NCBI GenBank assembly: GCA_041178225.1
Contig: JBEGVV010000049.1
Location: 1-64,000, forward strand
Direction of reading: 5' to 3'
DNA: 64,000 bases
From: CAIOSQ01 sp041178225
Lineage (GTDB): Bacteria > Pseudomonadota > Alphaproteobacteria > CACIAM-22H2
Below the pieces are notes generated by a model. That model did not search any database, had not been told where the DNA came from, and saw only the letters and a program-made list of their open reading frames with translations. Of the stretch, positions 8,180 through 17,156 are shown one piece after another; position 1 is the stretch's first letter, and the number at the start of each line of letters is the position of its first letter. The position numbers and the translations under genes are program-made.

Positions 8180-9580
8180 TCAGCAGAAGCCCGAGAGGTC
8201 CGGGGCGTCGCCCGGGCCGATCACCGACTCGACCGCCATCGCGATCGCCAGCAGGGCACGGTCGGCGCCCGGCGCGCAGACGAGCTGCAACCCCGCGGGA
8301 AGCGCCCCCGGCTCGTCGGCCGGCAGCGGCAGCGAGATGCCGCACTGGCCCAGGTAGTTGGCGAGGCGCGTGGCGTCGTTGACGCGCCCGTTCCACCAAT
8401 GCACCCGCTCGACGGTCGGGAATTCGGCGACGGGCTGCGGGAACTCCGGCACGGTCGGCATCACCCAGCCATCCAGCCCTTCCATCGCGGCGACGCCGCG
8501 GCGCACGAGCTCGCGATGCAGCGCGACGAGGCGCAGGTAGTCATGCGCGCTCGCCTCCAGTCCCGGGACGATGCGCTCCCACGCCACCGGGTCGATCAGG
8601 TCGCGATTGGCGCGCAGCCGCTCCGCGCCGTAGAAGGCGACCATCTCCGCCGGCACCAGTTGGCCCGCCATGCGCGGGATCTCGTCGACGCCGGGGGTCG
8701 ACATCGGGACCAGCTCGACCCCTTCGCGCTGGAGCGCGTCGAGCGCGGCGGCGAAACGGGCGGCGACCCCGGGCGACGCCGTGTCGAGGGCGAAGCGGCG
8801 ATCGAGGCCGAGGCGCAGGCCGCGCGGCGCGCGCGGCGCGATCGGCGGCTCGTCGCGCAACGCCGACAGCACGAGCGCCGCGTCCGCGACGCAGGCATGG
8901 AAGGTGCCGATGCTGTCGAAGGTGGAGGAGAGCGCCAGCGCGCCATCGGTCGGCAGGAAGCCGACCGTCGCCTTGTAGCCGACGACCCCGTTGAGCGCGG
9001 CGGGCTGGCGCACCGAGCCGCCGGCATCGGAGCCGAGCGTGAAGGCCGCGAAGCGGCTCGCCATGGCGACGGCGCTGCCGCCGCTCGACGTCCCGGCCAT
9101 GCGCTTCGTGCGCGCGTCCCATGGGTTCCAGGGCGCGTCCTTGCGCAGGTTGGCGGCGAAGGCGAATTCGGACTGCCTCGCCTTGCCGATGATGACGGCC
9201 CCGAGCCGGCGCAGCCGGAGCACCATCCCGGCCTCGGGCCCGACGAGGTCCGAGACGTCGATGTCGCTGCCCGCGCGCGTGGGCATGCCGTCGACGAAGA
9301 ACAGGTCCTTGACCGCGACCGGCACGCCCATCAGCGGGCCGAGGTCGGTGCCCGCGCGCAGCAGCGCGTCCATCGCGCGCGCCGAGGCGAGCGCCGCGTC
9401 CTGCGCGACATGCAGGAAGCAGCCGATGCGCGGCCCGGCGGCGGCGATGCGCGCGAGATAGGCCCGCGTCGCCGCCTCCGCGCTCGTGCGCCCCGCGCGC
9501 AGCGCGGCGCCGAACTCCGCGATCCCGATGCCGCCGAGCGGATCGGGCGGCACCGGACCGCCGCTCGCCCTCCTGTCCAT
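8180..9580 (-). CDS. Amidase-signature family hydrolase (GatA-like)
   Basis: The 466-residue protein has the amidase-signature core: the lysine of VAVKDLFF (K91), the cis-serine region AGTSSGGSA (S165/S166) and the nucleophile in SDAGGSVRQPA (S189). These give a Ser-Ser-Lys triad with GatA-like spacing. No gatB or gatC is nearby, so it is more likely a catabolic amidase than part of the tRNA amidotransferase; the substrate is unknown. The ATG at 9580 is preceded by AGGGGG. A frame continues upstream without family similarity and is not used. Confidence 0.9.
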   Translation of the reverse strand: MDRRASGGPVPPDPLGGIGIAEFGAALRAGRTSAEAATRAYLARIAAAGPRIGCFLHVAQDAALASARAMDALLRAGTDLGPLMGVPVAVKDLFFVDGMPTRAGSDIDVSDLVGPEAGMVLRLRRLGAVIIGKARQSEFAFAANLRKDAPWNPWDARTKRMAGTSSGGSAVAMASRFAAFTLGSDAGGSVRQPAALNGVVGYKATVGFLPTDGALALSSTFDSIGTFHACVADAALVLSALRDEPPIAPRAPRGLRLGLDRRFALDTASPGVAARFAAALDALQREGVELVPMSTPGVDEIPRMAGQLVPAEMVAFYGAERLRANRDLIDPVAWERIVPGLEASAHDYLRLVALHRELVRRGVAAMEGLDGWVMPTVPEFPQPVAEFPTVERVHWWNGRVNDATRLANYLGQCGISLPLPADEPGALPAGLQLVCAPGADRALLAIAMAVESVIGPGDAPDLSGFC

Positions 9581-9737
9581 CGCATCCCCCTCGCCGCATG
9601 CCATGCGCGGCACCGGTCCAAGGCTAGCCGCTGCCGCGCGGCGGGAGAAACGCGCGGCGCGCACGGCATTCATTCCCGCCGCGGGGGGCCGTTCCTGGGC
9701 TAGGATCGTCGCCGACGAAGAAGACGGAGACCCGGCC

Positions 9738-10490
9738 ATGCGTCGCCTCGCCATCCTGCTTGCAGCCCTCCTTTCCCTGCCGGCATCCGCCGACGAGATC
9801 CGGATGCTCGGCACCGGCGCGTCGAAGGCGATCGTCGAGGCGATGGCGCGCCAGTTCGAGGCGCGCACGGGGCATCGGATCCTGCTCACGACCGACACCG
9901 CCGGCGGCGCGACGCGTCGCATGCAGGCCGGCGAGGCCTACGACGTGGTGATGATCGTGCCCGCCGCGATCGACGCGCTGGCCGAGCGCGGCAGGATCGT
10001 GCGCGGCACGCGGCGCGACATCGCCTCGGTGCGCATCGGCGTGGGCGTGCGCGAAGGCGACCCGGTCCCCGACATCTCGACGCTCGACGCCTTCGTGGCG
10101 GCGCTGCGCGCGGCGCCGCGCATCGCCTATGTCGATCCCGCCGCCGGGGCCACGAGCGGCATCCATTTCCGCGCCTGGCTCGAGCGCGCGGGGCTGGCCG
10201 CGGAGATGGCGCCGAAGACGAGGCTGCAGGCGGGCGGCTACGTCGCGGAACTGGTCGCGCGCGGCGAGGCCGACCTCGTCGTCCACCAGGTCAGCGAGAT
10301 CCTGCCGGTGCGCGGCGTCAGGATGATCGGCCCGGTGCCGGACGCCATCCAGCTCGTCACGACCTATTCCGCCGGGCTCTCCGCAGACGCCCGCGACCCG
10401 GCGCTCGCGCGCGCCTTCCTGGACCACATGGCGGGACCCGAGGCGGAGGCGACGATCCGCGCCGCGGGAATGACCTTGCCGGCGCGCTGA
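9738..10490 (+). CDS. Exported ModA-like substrate-binding protein
   Basis: The 250-residue product begins with a clear Sec signal peptide (MRRLAILLAALLSLPASA, cleavage about residue 18). It continues as a molybdate/phosphate-type periplasmic binding fold: VLGTGASKAIVE-like start, a QFEARTGH strand-helix, and conserved YVDPAAGATSGIHF and AYSAGLSADARDP-like segments. No permease or ATPase gene is adjacent, so it is an orphan binding protein. Its ligand is not predictable. It is divergent from the amidase gene with about 157 bp between the two starts. Confidence 0.8.
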   Translation: MRRLAILLAALLSLPASADEIRMLGTGASKAIVEAMARQFEARTGHRILLTTDTAGGATRRMQAGEAYDVVMIVPAAIDALAERGRIVRGTRRDIASVRIGVGVREGDPVPDISTLDAFVAALRAAPRIAYVDPAAGATSGIHFRAWLERAGLAAEMAPKTRLQAGGYVAELVARGEADLVVHQVSEILPVRGVRMIGPVPDAIQLVTTYSAGLSADARDPALARAFLDHMAGPEAEATIRAAGMTLPAR

Positions 10491-10493
10491 TCT

Positions 10494-10518
10494 CGCGCCG
10501 GCCGCAAGCGGCGGCGCG
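10494..10518. terminator. Bulged GC hairpin after the ModA-like gene
   Basis: CGCGCCG (10494-10500) pairs with CGGCGCG (10512-10518). An inner CCG/CGG (10502-10504 with 10509-10511) extends the stem past a single bulged base. It begins three bases after the stop codon at 10490 and precedes the next promoter. No T tract is visible. Confidence 0.4.
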
Positions 10519-10576
10519 TCCACGCTGCGAACGGCACATGGATCCACAATGAAGCGGTACTAATCCTTTTTGGATA

Positions 10577-10584
10577 TATATTGG
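10577..10584 (+). promoter_or_regulatory. AT-rich -10 region and predicted leaderless start
   Basis: TATATTGG at 10577-10584 lies four bases before the ATG at 10589. This is the same eight bases at the same distance as before merR (4120-4127). TATATT can serve as a -10 element, which puts the transcription start at or next to the ATG. No convincing -35 is seen about 17 bp upstream, and no Shine-Dalgarno exists. Confidence 0.5.
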
Positions 10585-10588
10585 CGCA

Positions 10589-11245
10589 ATGACCGGCGCC
10601 GCGCCCCACTCCGTGCCCCTGCCTCCCGAAGAGGTGGCCTCGGCGGTTGGCCATGCGCTGAACAACGTCCTGCCCTTCCTCTACGCCGCGTCGAGCTTCC
10701 TCGACGGCGAGGACGATCCTCCAGACATCGAGCGCGCGCGCCGCGCGATCGACGACGCGTGCCGCAGCGCGCGGATCCTCGGCGCCGCGCTTTCGACGCT
10801 CGGCCTTGCGGGCGCCGACGCGGCGGGGCTGCCGCCCTTCGGCCAGCGCATCGACGCCGAGGCGCTGGCCGGCATCCTTCTCGGCGCCGAGGCGGCGACC
10901 GGAGCCCGGATCGTCGCGCCCCCGGCCGGGGCACCCGCCCTGCGCACCACCCTGGACATCGACAGCATCTCGGCCCTCGTGGTCTGCGCCGCCACGGCCG
11001 TGCGGCGCGCCTGCGGCCCGGCGGCGACGCTGACCTGCGCCGCCTCGACCGCCGAGGCAGGCGCGCTGGCCATCGAGGTGACGGCCGAGCCGCGTCCTGC
11101 CGCTTCCGCGCGCCGCGGCACGCCGGGGCCCTGCGAGCTCGCGCTGGCCCATGCCGCGCGCGTGCTCGGCGCGCTGGACGCGCGCGTCGAGGCCGTCGAG
11201 CCGGGACGGGTGCGGCTCGCCATCGCCGCGCGGGAAGCGCCATGA
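10589..11245 (+). CDS. Degenerate histidine-kinase-like phosphotransferase (ChpT-like)
   Basis: The 218-residue soluble protein has an N-terminal two-helix dimerisation/phosphoacceptor-like region with VGHALNNVLPF (candidate phospho-histidine H22). A second half resembles a kinase ATPase domain in length but has no N, G1 or G2 box. That organisation matches ChpT-type phosphotransferases, which pass phosphate between hybrid kinases and response regulators without using ATP. The stop overlaps the start of an OmpR-type regulator by four bases, so the pair probably acts together. Direct assignment as chpT is not justified, because the regulator next to it is not CtrA. Confidence 0.6.
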   Translation: MTGAAPHSVPLPPEEVASAVGHALNNVLPFLYAASSFLDGEDDPPDIERARRAIDDACRSARILGAALSTLGLAGADAAGLPPFGQRIDAEALAGILLGAEAATGARIVAPPAGAPALRTTLDIDSISALVVCAATAVRRACGPAATLTCAASTAEAGALAIEVTAEPRPAASARRGTPGPCELALAHAARVLGALDARVEAVEPGRVRLAIAAREAP

Positions 11246-11988
11246 CGGGCGCGCCGGCCGGGGCCAGCTTCGTCCTCGTGGTCGAGGACGAGCCAGCGAT
11301 CCAGGCGCTGGTCGCCCGGACGCTGCGCCAGCACGCCTTCCAGGCCCGCATCGCCCTGCGGCGAGACGAGGTGCTCGCGCTGGCCGGCGACGAGGCCTGC
11401 GCCGCCGTGCTGCTCGACCTCGGCCTGCCCGACGACGACGGCATGGACATCGCCCGCGCGTTGCGCGAGCGCAGCGACGTGCCGATCCTCATGCTCACCG
11501 GGCGCGCCGCCGTGCGCGAGCGCGTCAGCGGCCTCGAGGCAGGCGCGGACGACTACATCGTCAAGCCCTTCGATTCGGAAGAGCTGGTCGCGCGACTGCG
11601 CGCGGTGCTGCGGCGCAAGCCCCGGGCCGAGCGGCGGCGGGCGCGCGCCGTCGCGATCCTCCTCGGCGCCGGACGGCTCGACCTCGCGACGCGCGAGTTC
11701 GCCGGGCCTTCGGGAAGCGAGAAGCTGACGGAGCAGGAAACGCGCCTGCTCCGCGCCATGGTCGACAACGACGGACCGCTGGCGCGCGCCTCCGCCTACG
11801 GGCTCGTGTTCGGGCGCAAGTGGGAGCCGACCGACCGGAGCCTCGACGTCCATGTCGCCAACCTGCGGCGCAAGCTGAAGGCGGCGCTTGGCGGCAGCGA
11901 CCCGATCGCGACGCTGCGCGGCAAGGGCTACGAGCTGAGCGCGCCCGCCTCGGTCGAGGTCGAGGCCGAAGCCGAGGATGGCGGTTGA
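11242..11988 (+). CDS. OmpR-family response regulator
   Basis: The 248-residue protein has a receiver domain (about 10-125) with the acidic pair VEDE, phospho-acceptor D59 in VLLDLGLP and the conserved lysine in IVKPFD. A winged-helix output domain (about 140-235) ends with SLDVHVANLRRKL and the GKGYEL hairpin. It is translationally coupled to the ChpT-like protein and is followed 88 bp later by a hybrid kinase. A phosphorelay from that kinase through the ChpT-like protein to this regulator is the simplest reading. DNA targets are unknown. Confidence 0.93.
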   Translation: MTGAPAGASFVLVVEDEPAIQALVARTLRQHAFQARIALRRDEVLALAGDEACAAVLLDLGLPDDDGMDIARALRERSDVPILMLTGRAAVRERVSGLEAGADDYIVKPFDSEELVARLRAVLRRKPRAERRRARAVAILLGAGRLDLATREFAGPSGSEKLTEQETRLLRAMVDNDGPLARASAYGLVFGRKWEPTDRSLDVHVANLRRKLKAALGGSDPIATLRGKGYELSAPASVEVEAEAEDGG

Positions 11989-12076
11989 CGTTTCTTAACG
12001 CATGCCGCGGCGCCGGGCGGGCTAACTAGGGGCGTGGGCAGGTGGCGCCGTCTCCGGCGCCCAGCCCCCTGGAGGC

Positions 12077-14647
12077 ATGTCCGAGATGATCGCCCGAGCC
12101 ACGCGAGCCGCCAAGAACGCCCTCGGCAACCTGTGGACCGTGGTCGCCGCGCTCGTCGGCCTCGTGCTGATCTGGGGCACGCTCGCCATGTTCGAGCGCG
12201 AGCACCACCAGGCGAGCATCCGCTCCACCGAGATGGAGACGCGGATGCTCGCGACGACGTTCGCCGAGCACGCCGAGGCGACGATGCGCCTCATCGACGC
12301 GGCGACGCTCGACTTCGCCGCGGCGTGGCCAGCCGACAGCGAGGGCTTCCGCGCGGAGGTCGCGCGCTGGGAGGGAACGCTCGGCGAACTGGCGCTGCAG
12401 ATCGCCGTGGTCGATGCGAACGCGGACATCGTCTACACGACGCTGGGCGTGCCCAGCCCGACGGTCAACCTGCGCGACCGCGAGCATATCCGCGTGCACC
12501 TCGACCGCGTCCACCAGGGCCTGTTCGTCTCGCGGCCGCTGATCGGGCGCGTGTCGCGCAAGGCCACGATCCAGTTCACGCGCGCCATCGAGCGCGATGG
12601 CGAGATCCGCGGCGTGGTCGTCGTGTCGCTCGACCCCGCGTATTTCAGCAAGTTCTACGGATCGCTTCCCATGCAGAAGCCGATCGCGATCTCGATGATC
12701 CGCACGACCGGCGAGCTGATGGTCAGGGTCCCCGACGGCGCGGCGATCGGCAGCATCGTCGAGGGGCTGCCCTTCGTCGCCGGGGCGATGACGCCCTACG
12801 GCAATTTCCATGGCGCGCCGGCCGGGGGCGGGAGCGGGCGCATCTACGGCTTCCACAGGCTCGCCGAGTACGGGCTCGTGCTCGCGGCGGAGATCTCCAT
12901 CGACGAGGCGCTCGAGGAGTATCGCGCCGAACGGGCCATGCATGTCCTGGCGGCGCTCGGCATGAGCCTCGCGCTCGTCGCCGTCGTGATCCTGGCGCAG
13001 GGCAAGGCAAGGAGCGACCGCGAGCGCGCGGCGCTGCTGTCCGAGGCGAACCAGTCGCTCGAGGCACGCGTCGGCGAACGGACGGCCGAGCTGGCGCGCA
13101 GCGCGAAGGAGGTCGACAAGCTCAACGCCTTCCTCGCGCGGCTCCTGCACTCGAGCCCCGCCGTCCTCTACACGCTCGACGCCGCGACCCTCCTGCCCAG
13201 CTTCGTCAGCAGCAACGTCGCGTCGAAGACCGGCTGGACGCCCGAGCATTTCCTCGCCGATCCCGGCCTCTGGAAGGGCTGCGTCCATCCCGACGACGCC
13301 GAGGGCGCGGGGATCAGCCGCGCGAAGCTCGAGGAGGCCGGCCAGCAGGGCACGCGCTTCCGCTTCCGCTGCCGCGACGGCAGCTACCGGTGGATGCAGC
13401 ACGAGGCCACGCTCGTGCGCGACGCCGGCGGCCACCCCATCGAGGTCGCCGGGGCGTTCTGGGACGTCACGGAGACGGTGCGCATCGAGGAGCAGATCCA
13501 CGAGCGGCAGAAGCTGGAGGCGATCGGGCAGCTCACCGGCGGCCTCGCCCACGACTTCAACAACCTCCTCGGCATCGTCGTCGGCAACCTGGACCAGATC
13601 GGCGAGCGCCTCCGCCCCGAGGACCCGCTGCACCGTCCCTACCGCGCCGCGCTCGACGCGACGCTGCGCGGCGTGGAGATCACGCGCCTCCTGCTCGCGG
13701 TGGCGCGGCGCCAGCCGCTGGAGGTCGCCAAGCACGACCTCAACCAGCTCGTCGAGCAGATGATACCGCTCGTGCGCTCGTCGGTCGGGTCCTCCATCGC
13801 CATGAACGTCATGCTCGCGGACGCGGCGCTTGCCACGACGCTCGACGCGGCGATCCTCAGCAACGTCGTCCTCAACCTCGCCATCAACGCGCGCGACGCG
13901 ATGAAGGAGAAGCAGGGCGCGCGGATCCTCAGCCTGCGGACGCGCAGCGAGAACATCGCCCCCGGCGCCGACCCGGACCTCGAGCCCGGCTGGTACGCGG
14001 TGCTCGAGGTCGGCGACACGGGGACCGGCATGACGCCGGCGGTCCGCGCCCAGGCCTTCGAGCCCTTCTTCACGACGAAGGAGCGCGGCAAGGGGACCGG
14101 CCTCGGGCTCTCGATGGCGCTCGGCTACGCCACGCAGCTCGGCGGCACGATCCGCATCGACAGCGCGATCGGCGTCGGGACGACCATGCGCGTCTACCTC
14201 CCCATGGACCACGCCGAGCCGGCCGCCAAGGCGCCCCCGGCCCCGGCGCCGGAGCCCGTCGCGGCCGAGGCGCAGGGCCCCGAGGCCGGCGGCCCCTCGC
14301 GCGGGCGCATCCTCGTCGTCGACGACGAGCCCGGCCTCTGCACGCTCGCCTGCGACTGGATCCGCTCGCTCGGCTACGAGGCGGTCGGCGTCCATTCGCC
14401 GCAGGAAGCGCTCGAGCAGCTCGACGCGCAGCGCTTCGACATGCTCTTCACCGACGTCGTCATGCCCGGCGAGATGGACGGGCTGGCGCTCGCCAACGAG
14501 GCGAAGGCGCGGCACCCTGGCATGCGCGTCCTGCTCGCGTCGGGCTACGCGCGCATCCTGCTCGAGAACAAGAACCTGCCGGGCCAGCTGCTCAGCAAGC
14601 CCTACCGCAAGAAGGAAGTGGCGAAGGCGCTCGAGGCGGCGGCCTGA
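12077..14647 (+). CDS. Membrane hybrid sensor histidine kinase (sensor-PAS-kinase-REC)
   Basis: The 856-residue protein has a first membrane helix (about 19-38), a periplasmic Cache-like sensor region (40-288) and a second helix (289-308). A coiled coil, a PAS domain (about 350-470), and a HisKA domain with the phospho-histidine in GLAHDFNNLLG (H492) follow. Next come an ATPase domain with NLAINARDAM, DTGTGM and GTGLGLSM boxes, and a C-terminal receiver (about 742-856) with LVVDDE and FTDVVMP. Because it ends in a receiver, its output needs a histidine phosphotransferase; the ChpT-like protein upstream is a candidate. Its stop is seven bases from that of the converging kinase gene. Confidence 0.92.
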   Translation: MSEMIARATRAAKNALGNLWTVVAALVGLVLIWGTLAMFEREHHQASIRSTEMETRMLATTFAEHAEATMRLIDAATLDFAAAWPADSEGFRAEVARWEGTLGELALQIAVVDANADIVYTTLGVPSPTVNLRDREHIRVHLDRVHQGLFVSRPLIGRVSRKATIQFTRAIERDGEIRGVVVVSLDPAYFSKFYGSLPMQKPIAISMIRTTGELMVRVPDGAAIGSIVEGLPFVAGAMTPYGNFHGAPAGGGSGRIYGFHRLAEYGLVLAAEISIDEALEEYRAERAMHVLAALGMSLALVAVVILAQGKARSDRERAALLSEANQSLEARVGERTAELARSAKEVDKLNAFLARLLHSSPAVLYTLDAATLLPSFVSSNVASKTGWTPEHFLADPGLWKGCVHPDDAEGAGISRAKLEEAGQQGTRFRFRCRDGSYRWMQHEATLVRDAGGHPIEVAGAFWDVTETVRIEEQIHERQKLEAIGQLTGGLAHDFNNLLGIVVGNLDQIGERLRPEDPLHRPYRAALDATLRGVEITRLLLAVARRQPLEVAKHDLNQLVEQMIPLVRSSVGSSIAMNVMLADAALATTLDAAILSNVVLNLAINARDAMKEKQGARILSLRTRSENIAPGADPDLEPGWYAVLEVGDTGTGMTPAVRAQAFEPFFTTKERGKGTGLGLSMALGYATQLGGTIRIDSAIGVGTTMRVYLPMDHAEPAAKAPPAPAPEPVAAEAQGPEAGGPSRGRILVVDDEPGLCTLACDWIRSLGYEAVGVHSPQEALEQLDAQRFDMLFTDVVMPGEMDGLALANEAKARHPGMRVLLASGYARILLENKNLPGQLLSKPYRKKEVAKALEAAA

Positions 14648-14654
14648 GGCGCGC

Positions 14655-17147
14655 TCAGCGCCCGCTCGACGCGCGCGGCGGGGCCACCGGGAGCCGGATG
14701 GTCACGCGCGTGCCGGCGCGCGGCGCGCTCGCGATGTCGGCGCGACCGCGGTGGCGCAGCGCGAAGCTGAACACGGCCGTGAGCCCCAGCCCCACGCGAT
14801 AGGGCGCGCGGGTCGTGAAGAAGGGATCGAAGGCGCGCGCGCGGACATCCTCGGCCATGCCGGGCCCGTCGTCGGCGACCTCGATCGCGGCCATGCCGCT
14901 CTCAGCGTCGGCCCGCACGGCGATGGAGACGCGGCCCGGCCCCGGGTTGGCGTCCGCCGCGTTGTCGAGCAGCGCGATCAGCGCGCCGCGCAGCGCCTCG
15001 ACATCCACGACGACCCGCAGCGACGCATCCGCCGCGCCGCGCTCGAGGCGCAGGCGCTTGGGCAGCGCGTTCGCGAGGACCGGCCACATCGCCGCGAGCG
15101 CGTCCTCGAGCGACAACGCGGTGCCCGGCGGGCCGGCGTCGTGGCTCGCGGAGTCGAGCATCGCGCGGGAGATCGCCGCGCCCCGCTCGGCGGCGGCGAG
15201 CACGGCGCGCAGCCGGCGGTCGACGCTGGCGGGATCCCCGATCTCCTCGAGCGCGGAGTCGACGTTGCCGAGGACGATGCCGAGGATGTTGTTGAACTCG
15301 TGCGCGATGCCGGCCGTGATCGAGAAGATGGCCGCGGCCTTCTCTCGCTCCAGGCGCTCGCGCTCGAGGCGCACGCGGTCGCGCATGTCGTCGAGCTTGA
15401 GCCAGAAGAGACGCCCTTCCGCGCCGGTGACCATGCGGCCGAAGACGCGCACCGGGAGCATCCTGCCGTCGCTGCCGCGCAGCGCGGTCTCCACCGGCCC
15501 GAAGCTCCCGGCCTCGAGGCCGCGGGCGACCTCGTCCGCGGGGCCAGGCTCGTCGCCGGCACGCAGGAAGTCGGCCAGCGCGGTGCCGACGACGCGCGCG
15601 CGCTCGAGGCCGAGCGCGACGGCGAGCTCGGCGCCGAGGTCGAGGATCCGCCCTTCGGGGTCGCAGAGCACGAAGCCGAGCGAGGCCGCGGCGGGCCCGC
15701 CGCTCAGCAGGGCGCGGATCTCGGTCGCGCGCCGGCGGATGTCGAGCTGCGCCATCACGCGGCTGAGCACGCGCGGCGGGCTCAGCGGCTTCTCGATGAA
15801 GTCGACGGCGCCCGCGGTCAGCGCGCGCGCCTCGGTCGACATGTCCTGGTCGGCGGAGACCAGGATGACCGGGACGTCGGAGGTGGCGAGCCCGGCCTTC
15901 ATCGCCTTGCACAGGTCGATCCCGGACATGTCGCCCATGTTGACGTCGGCCACGACGAGGTCCGGAGGCGCTTCGCGCGCCATCGCGAGCGCGGCCTCGC
16001 CCGAGAGCGCGAAGCGAAGCGTGGCGACCGGGGCGAGGATCCGCGCCATCACGCGCACCGTTCCCGCGTGGTCGTCGACGATCAGGATCGTCGTTTCGCG
16101 GCGCGGGTCGCCCGGCTCGGCCGCCGCGCCATCCGCCGGGCGGAGCATCGCGAGCGCGCCGTCGAAGTCGAGCGCCTCGACGCGGGCGCGGAACTTCGCG
16201 TCCTCGGCGTCCGCGTATCCCTCCGGCAGCGCGCGGGCGGCGCCCGCGACGAATTGCGGCGCGGTCGGGTCGCGCGCGGCCAGCGCCGCGACCAGCCTGC
16301 GCAAGGCGGCGCCGTCGAGCATGCCGGGCGCCGCGTCGCGGCCGCGCTCGCCCAGCATGGCTTCCAGCCGGTCCACCGCGGGGCGCGACTCCTCCTGCAG
16401 GCGGACGAGCAGCCGCCCGACCGGATCGCCGGCGCGCAACCCGTCCTCGATGCGCGCGATGTCGGCGGACAGGGCGTCGAGGCCGAGATTGAGCGTCTCG
16501 CCGCGCAGCTTGTGGAGCGCCGCGGCGGCCGCCCGGCGATTGCCGGCCTCGATCGCCGATCGTATCGCGGCGATCCCGTCGGCGAGGCCGCCGCGGAGAT
16601 CGCGCAGCAGCGACCGGAGCATCGCGACGTCCCCGCCGCAGCGCGCCACGGCCGACTCGACGTCGATTCCATCCGTCGCGTCGTCCCGCGATGGCGGCAT
16701 GGCCGCGGGGAGGGGCGCGGGCGCCGCCGTCCCCGCCATGGCCTCCGCGAGGCAGTCGACGACCTCGGCGGCGCGATAGGGCTTGCGCAGGAGCCGGCCA
16801 TGCGCGCCAAGCGCCACGCAACGCGCCACGATGCCGGGCTCGACCGTGGCCGACATGGCGACGACCGGCGGCCGGCCATCCCGCCGCAGCGCCGCGATCT
16901 GGGGGATCGCGGCGAAGCCGTCGACGCCCTCCATCACGAGGTCCATCAGCAGGACATCGAAGGCCTCGGGGTCGCGCCGGAACAGCGCCACGGCGGCACC
17001 GCCGTCGGTCAGCGTCTCCACGGAAGCGCCCGCCCGCTCGAGCATCGCGCGAAGGATCGCGCAGGCGGTCTGGGAATCGTCGACAACGAGGATGCGGCGC
17101 CCGGCGAGGGGCGATGCCCCCGCGCCGCGAGGCGTGGCGTCCGGCAT
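14655..17147 (-). CDS. Soluble multi-domain kinase REC-Hpt-REC-PAS-HisKA-HATPase
   Basis: The 830-residue protein has no membrane segment. In order it holds a receiver (18-135, D69), a histidine phosphotransfer domain (about 160-265, H212 in LHKLRGE) and a second receiver (353-470, D401). A PAS-like region (about 485-590), HisKA (H616 in GIAHEFNNILG) and an ATPase with LLDNAADANPG, DDGPGM and GLGLTAVF boxes complete it. The usual hybrid order places the kinase first; here the relay modules precede it. It probably receives phosphate or signals from other kinases and feeds a relay. The downstream-facing Hpt gene is nine bases upstream in the same operon. Confidence 0.9.
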   Translation of the reverse strand: MPDATPRGAGASPLAGRRILVVDDSQTACAILRAMLERAGASVETLTDGGAAVALFRRDPEAFDVLLMDLVMEGVDGFAAIPQIAALRRDGRPPVVAMSATVEPGIVARCVALGAHGRLLRKPYRAAEVVDCLAEAMAGTAAPAPLPAAMPPSRDDATDGIDVESAVARCGGDVAMLRSLLRDLRGGLADGIAAIRSAIEAGNRRAAAAALHKLRGETLNLGLDALSADIARIEDGLRAGDPVGRLLVRLQEESRPAVDRLEAMLGERGRDAAPGMLDGAALRRLVAALAARDPTAPQFVAGAARALPEGYADAEDAKFRARVEALDFDGALAMLRPADGAAAEPGDPRRETTILIVDDHAGTVRVMARILAPVATLRFALSGEAALAMAREAPPDLVVADVNMGDMSGIDLCKAMKAGLATSDVPVILVSADQDMSTEARALTAGAVDFIEKPLSPPRVLSRVMAQLDIRRRATEIRALLSGGPAAASLGFVLCDPEGRILDLGAELAVALGLERARVVGTALADFLRAGDEPGPADEVARGLEAGSFGPVETALRGSDGRMLPVRVFGRMVTGAEGRLFWLKLDDMRDRVRLERERLEREKAAAIFSITAGIAHEFNNILGIVLGNVDSALEEIGDPASVDRRLRAVLAAAERGAAISRAMLDSASHDAGPPGTALSLEDALAAMWPVLANALPKRLRLERGAADASLRVVVDVEALRGALIALLDNAADANPGPGRVSIAVRADAESGMAAIEVADDGPGMAEDVRARAFDPFFTTRAPYRVGLGLTAVFSFALRHRGRADIASAPRAGTRVTIRLPVAPPRASSGR

Positions 17148-17156
17148 CTCTGGCGG

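Noticed and set aside
12034..14802. Additional 922-codon frame over the hybrid kinase
   Set aside because: It is a frame-shifted shadow of the kinase gene with no domain of its own.
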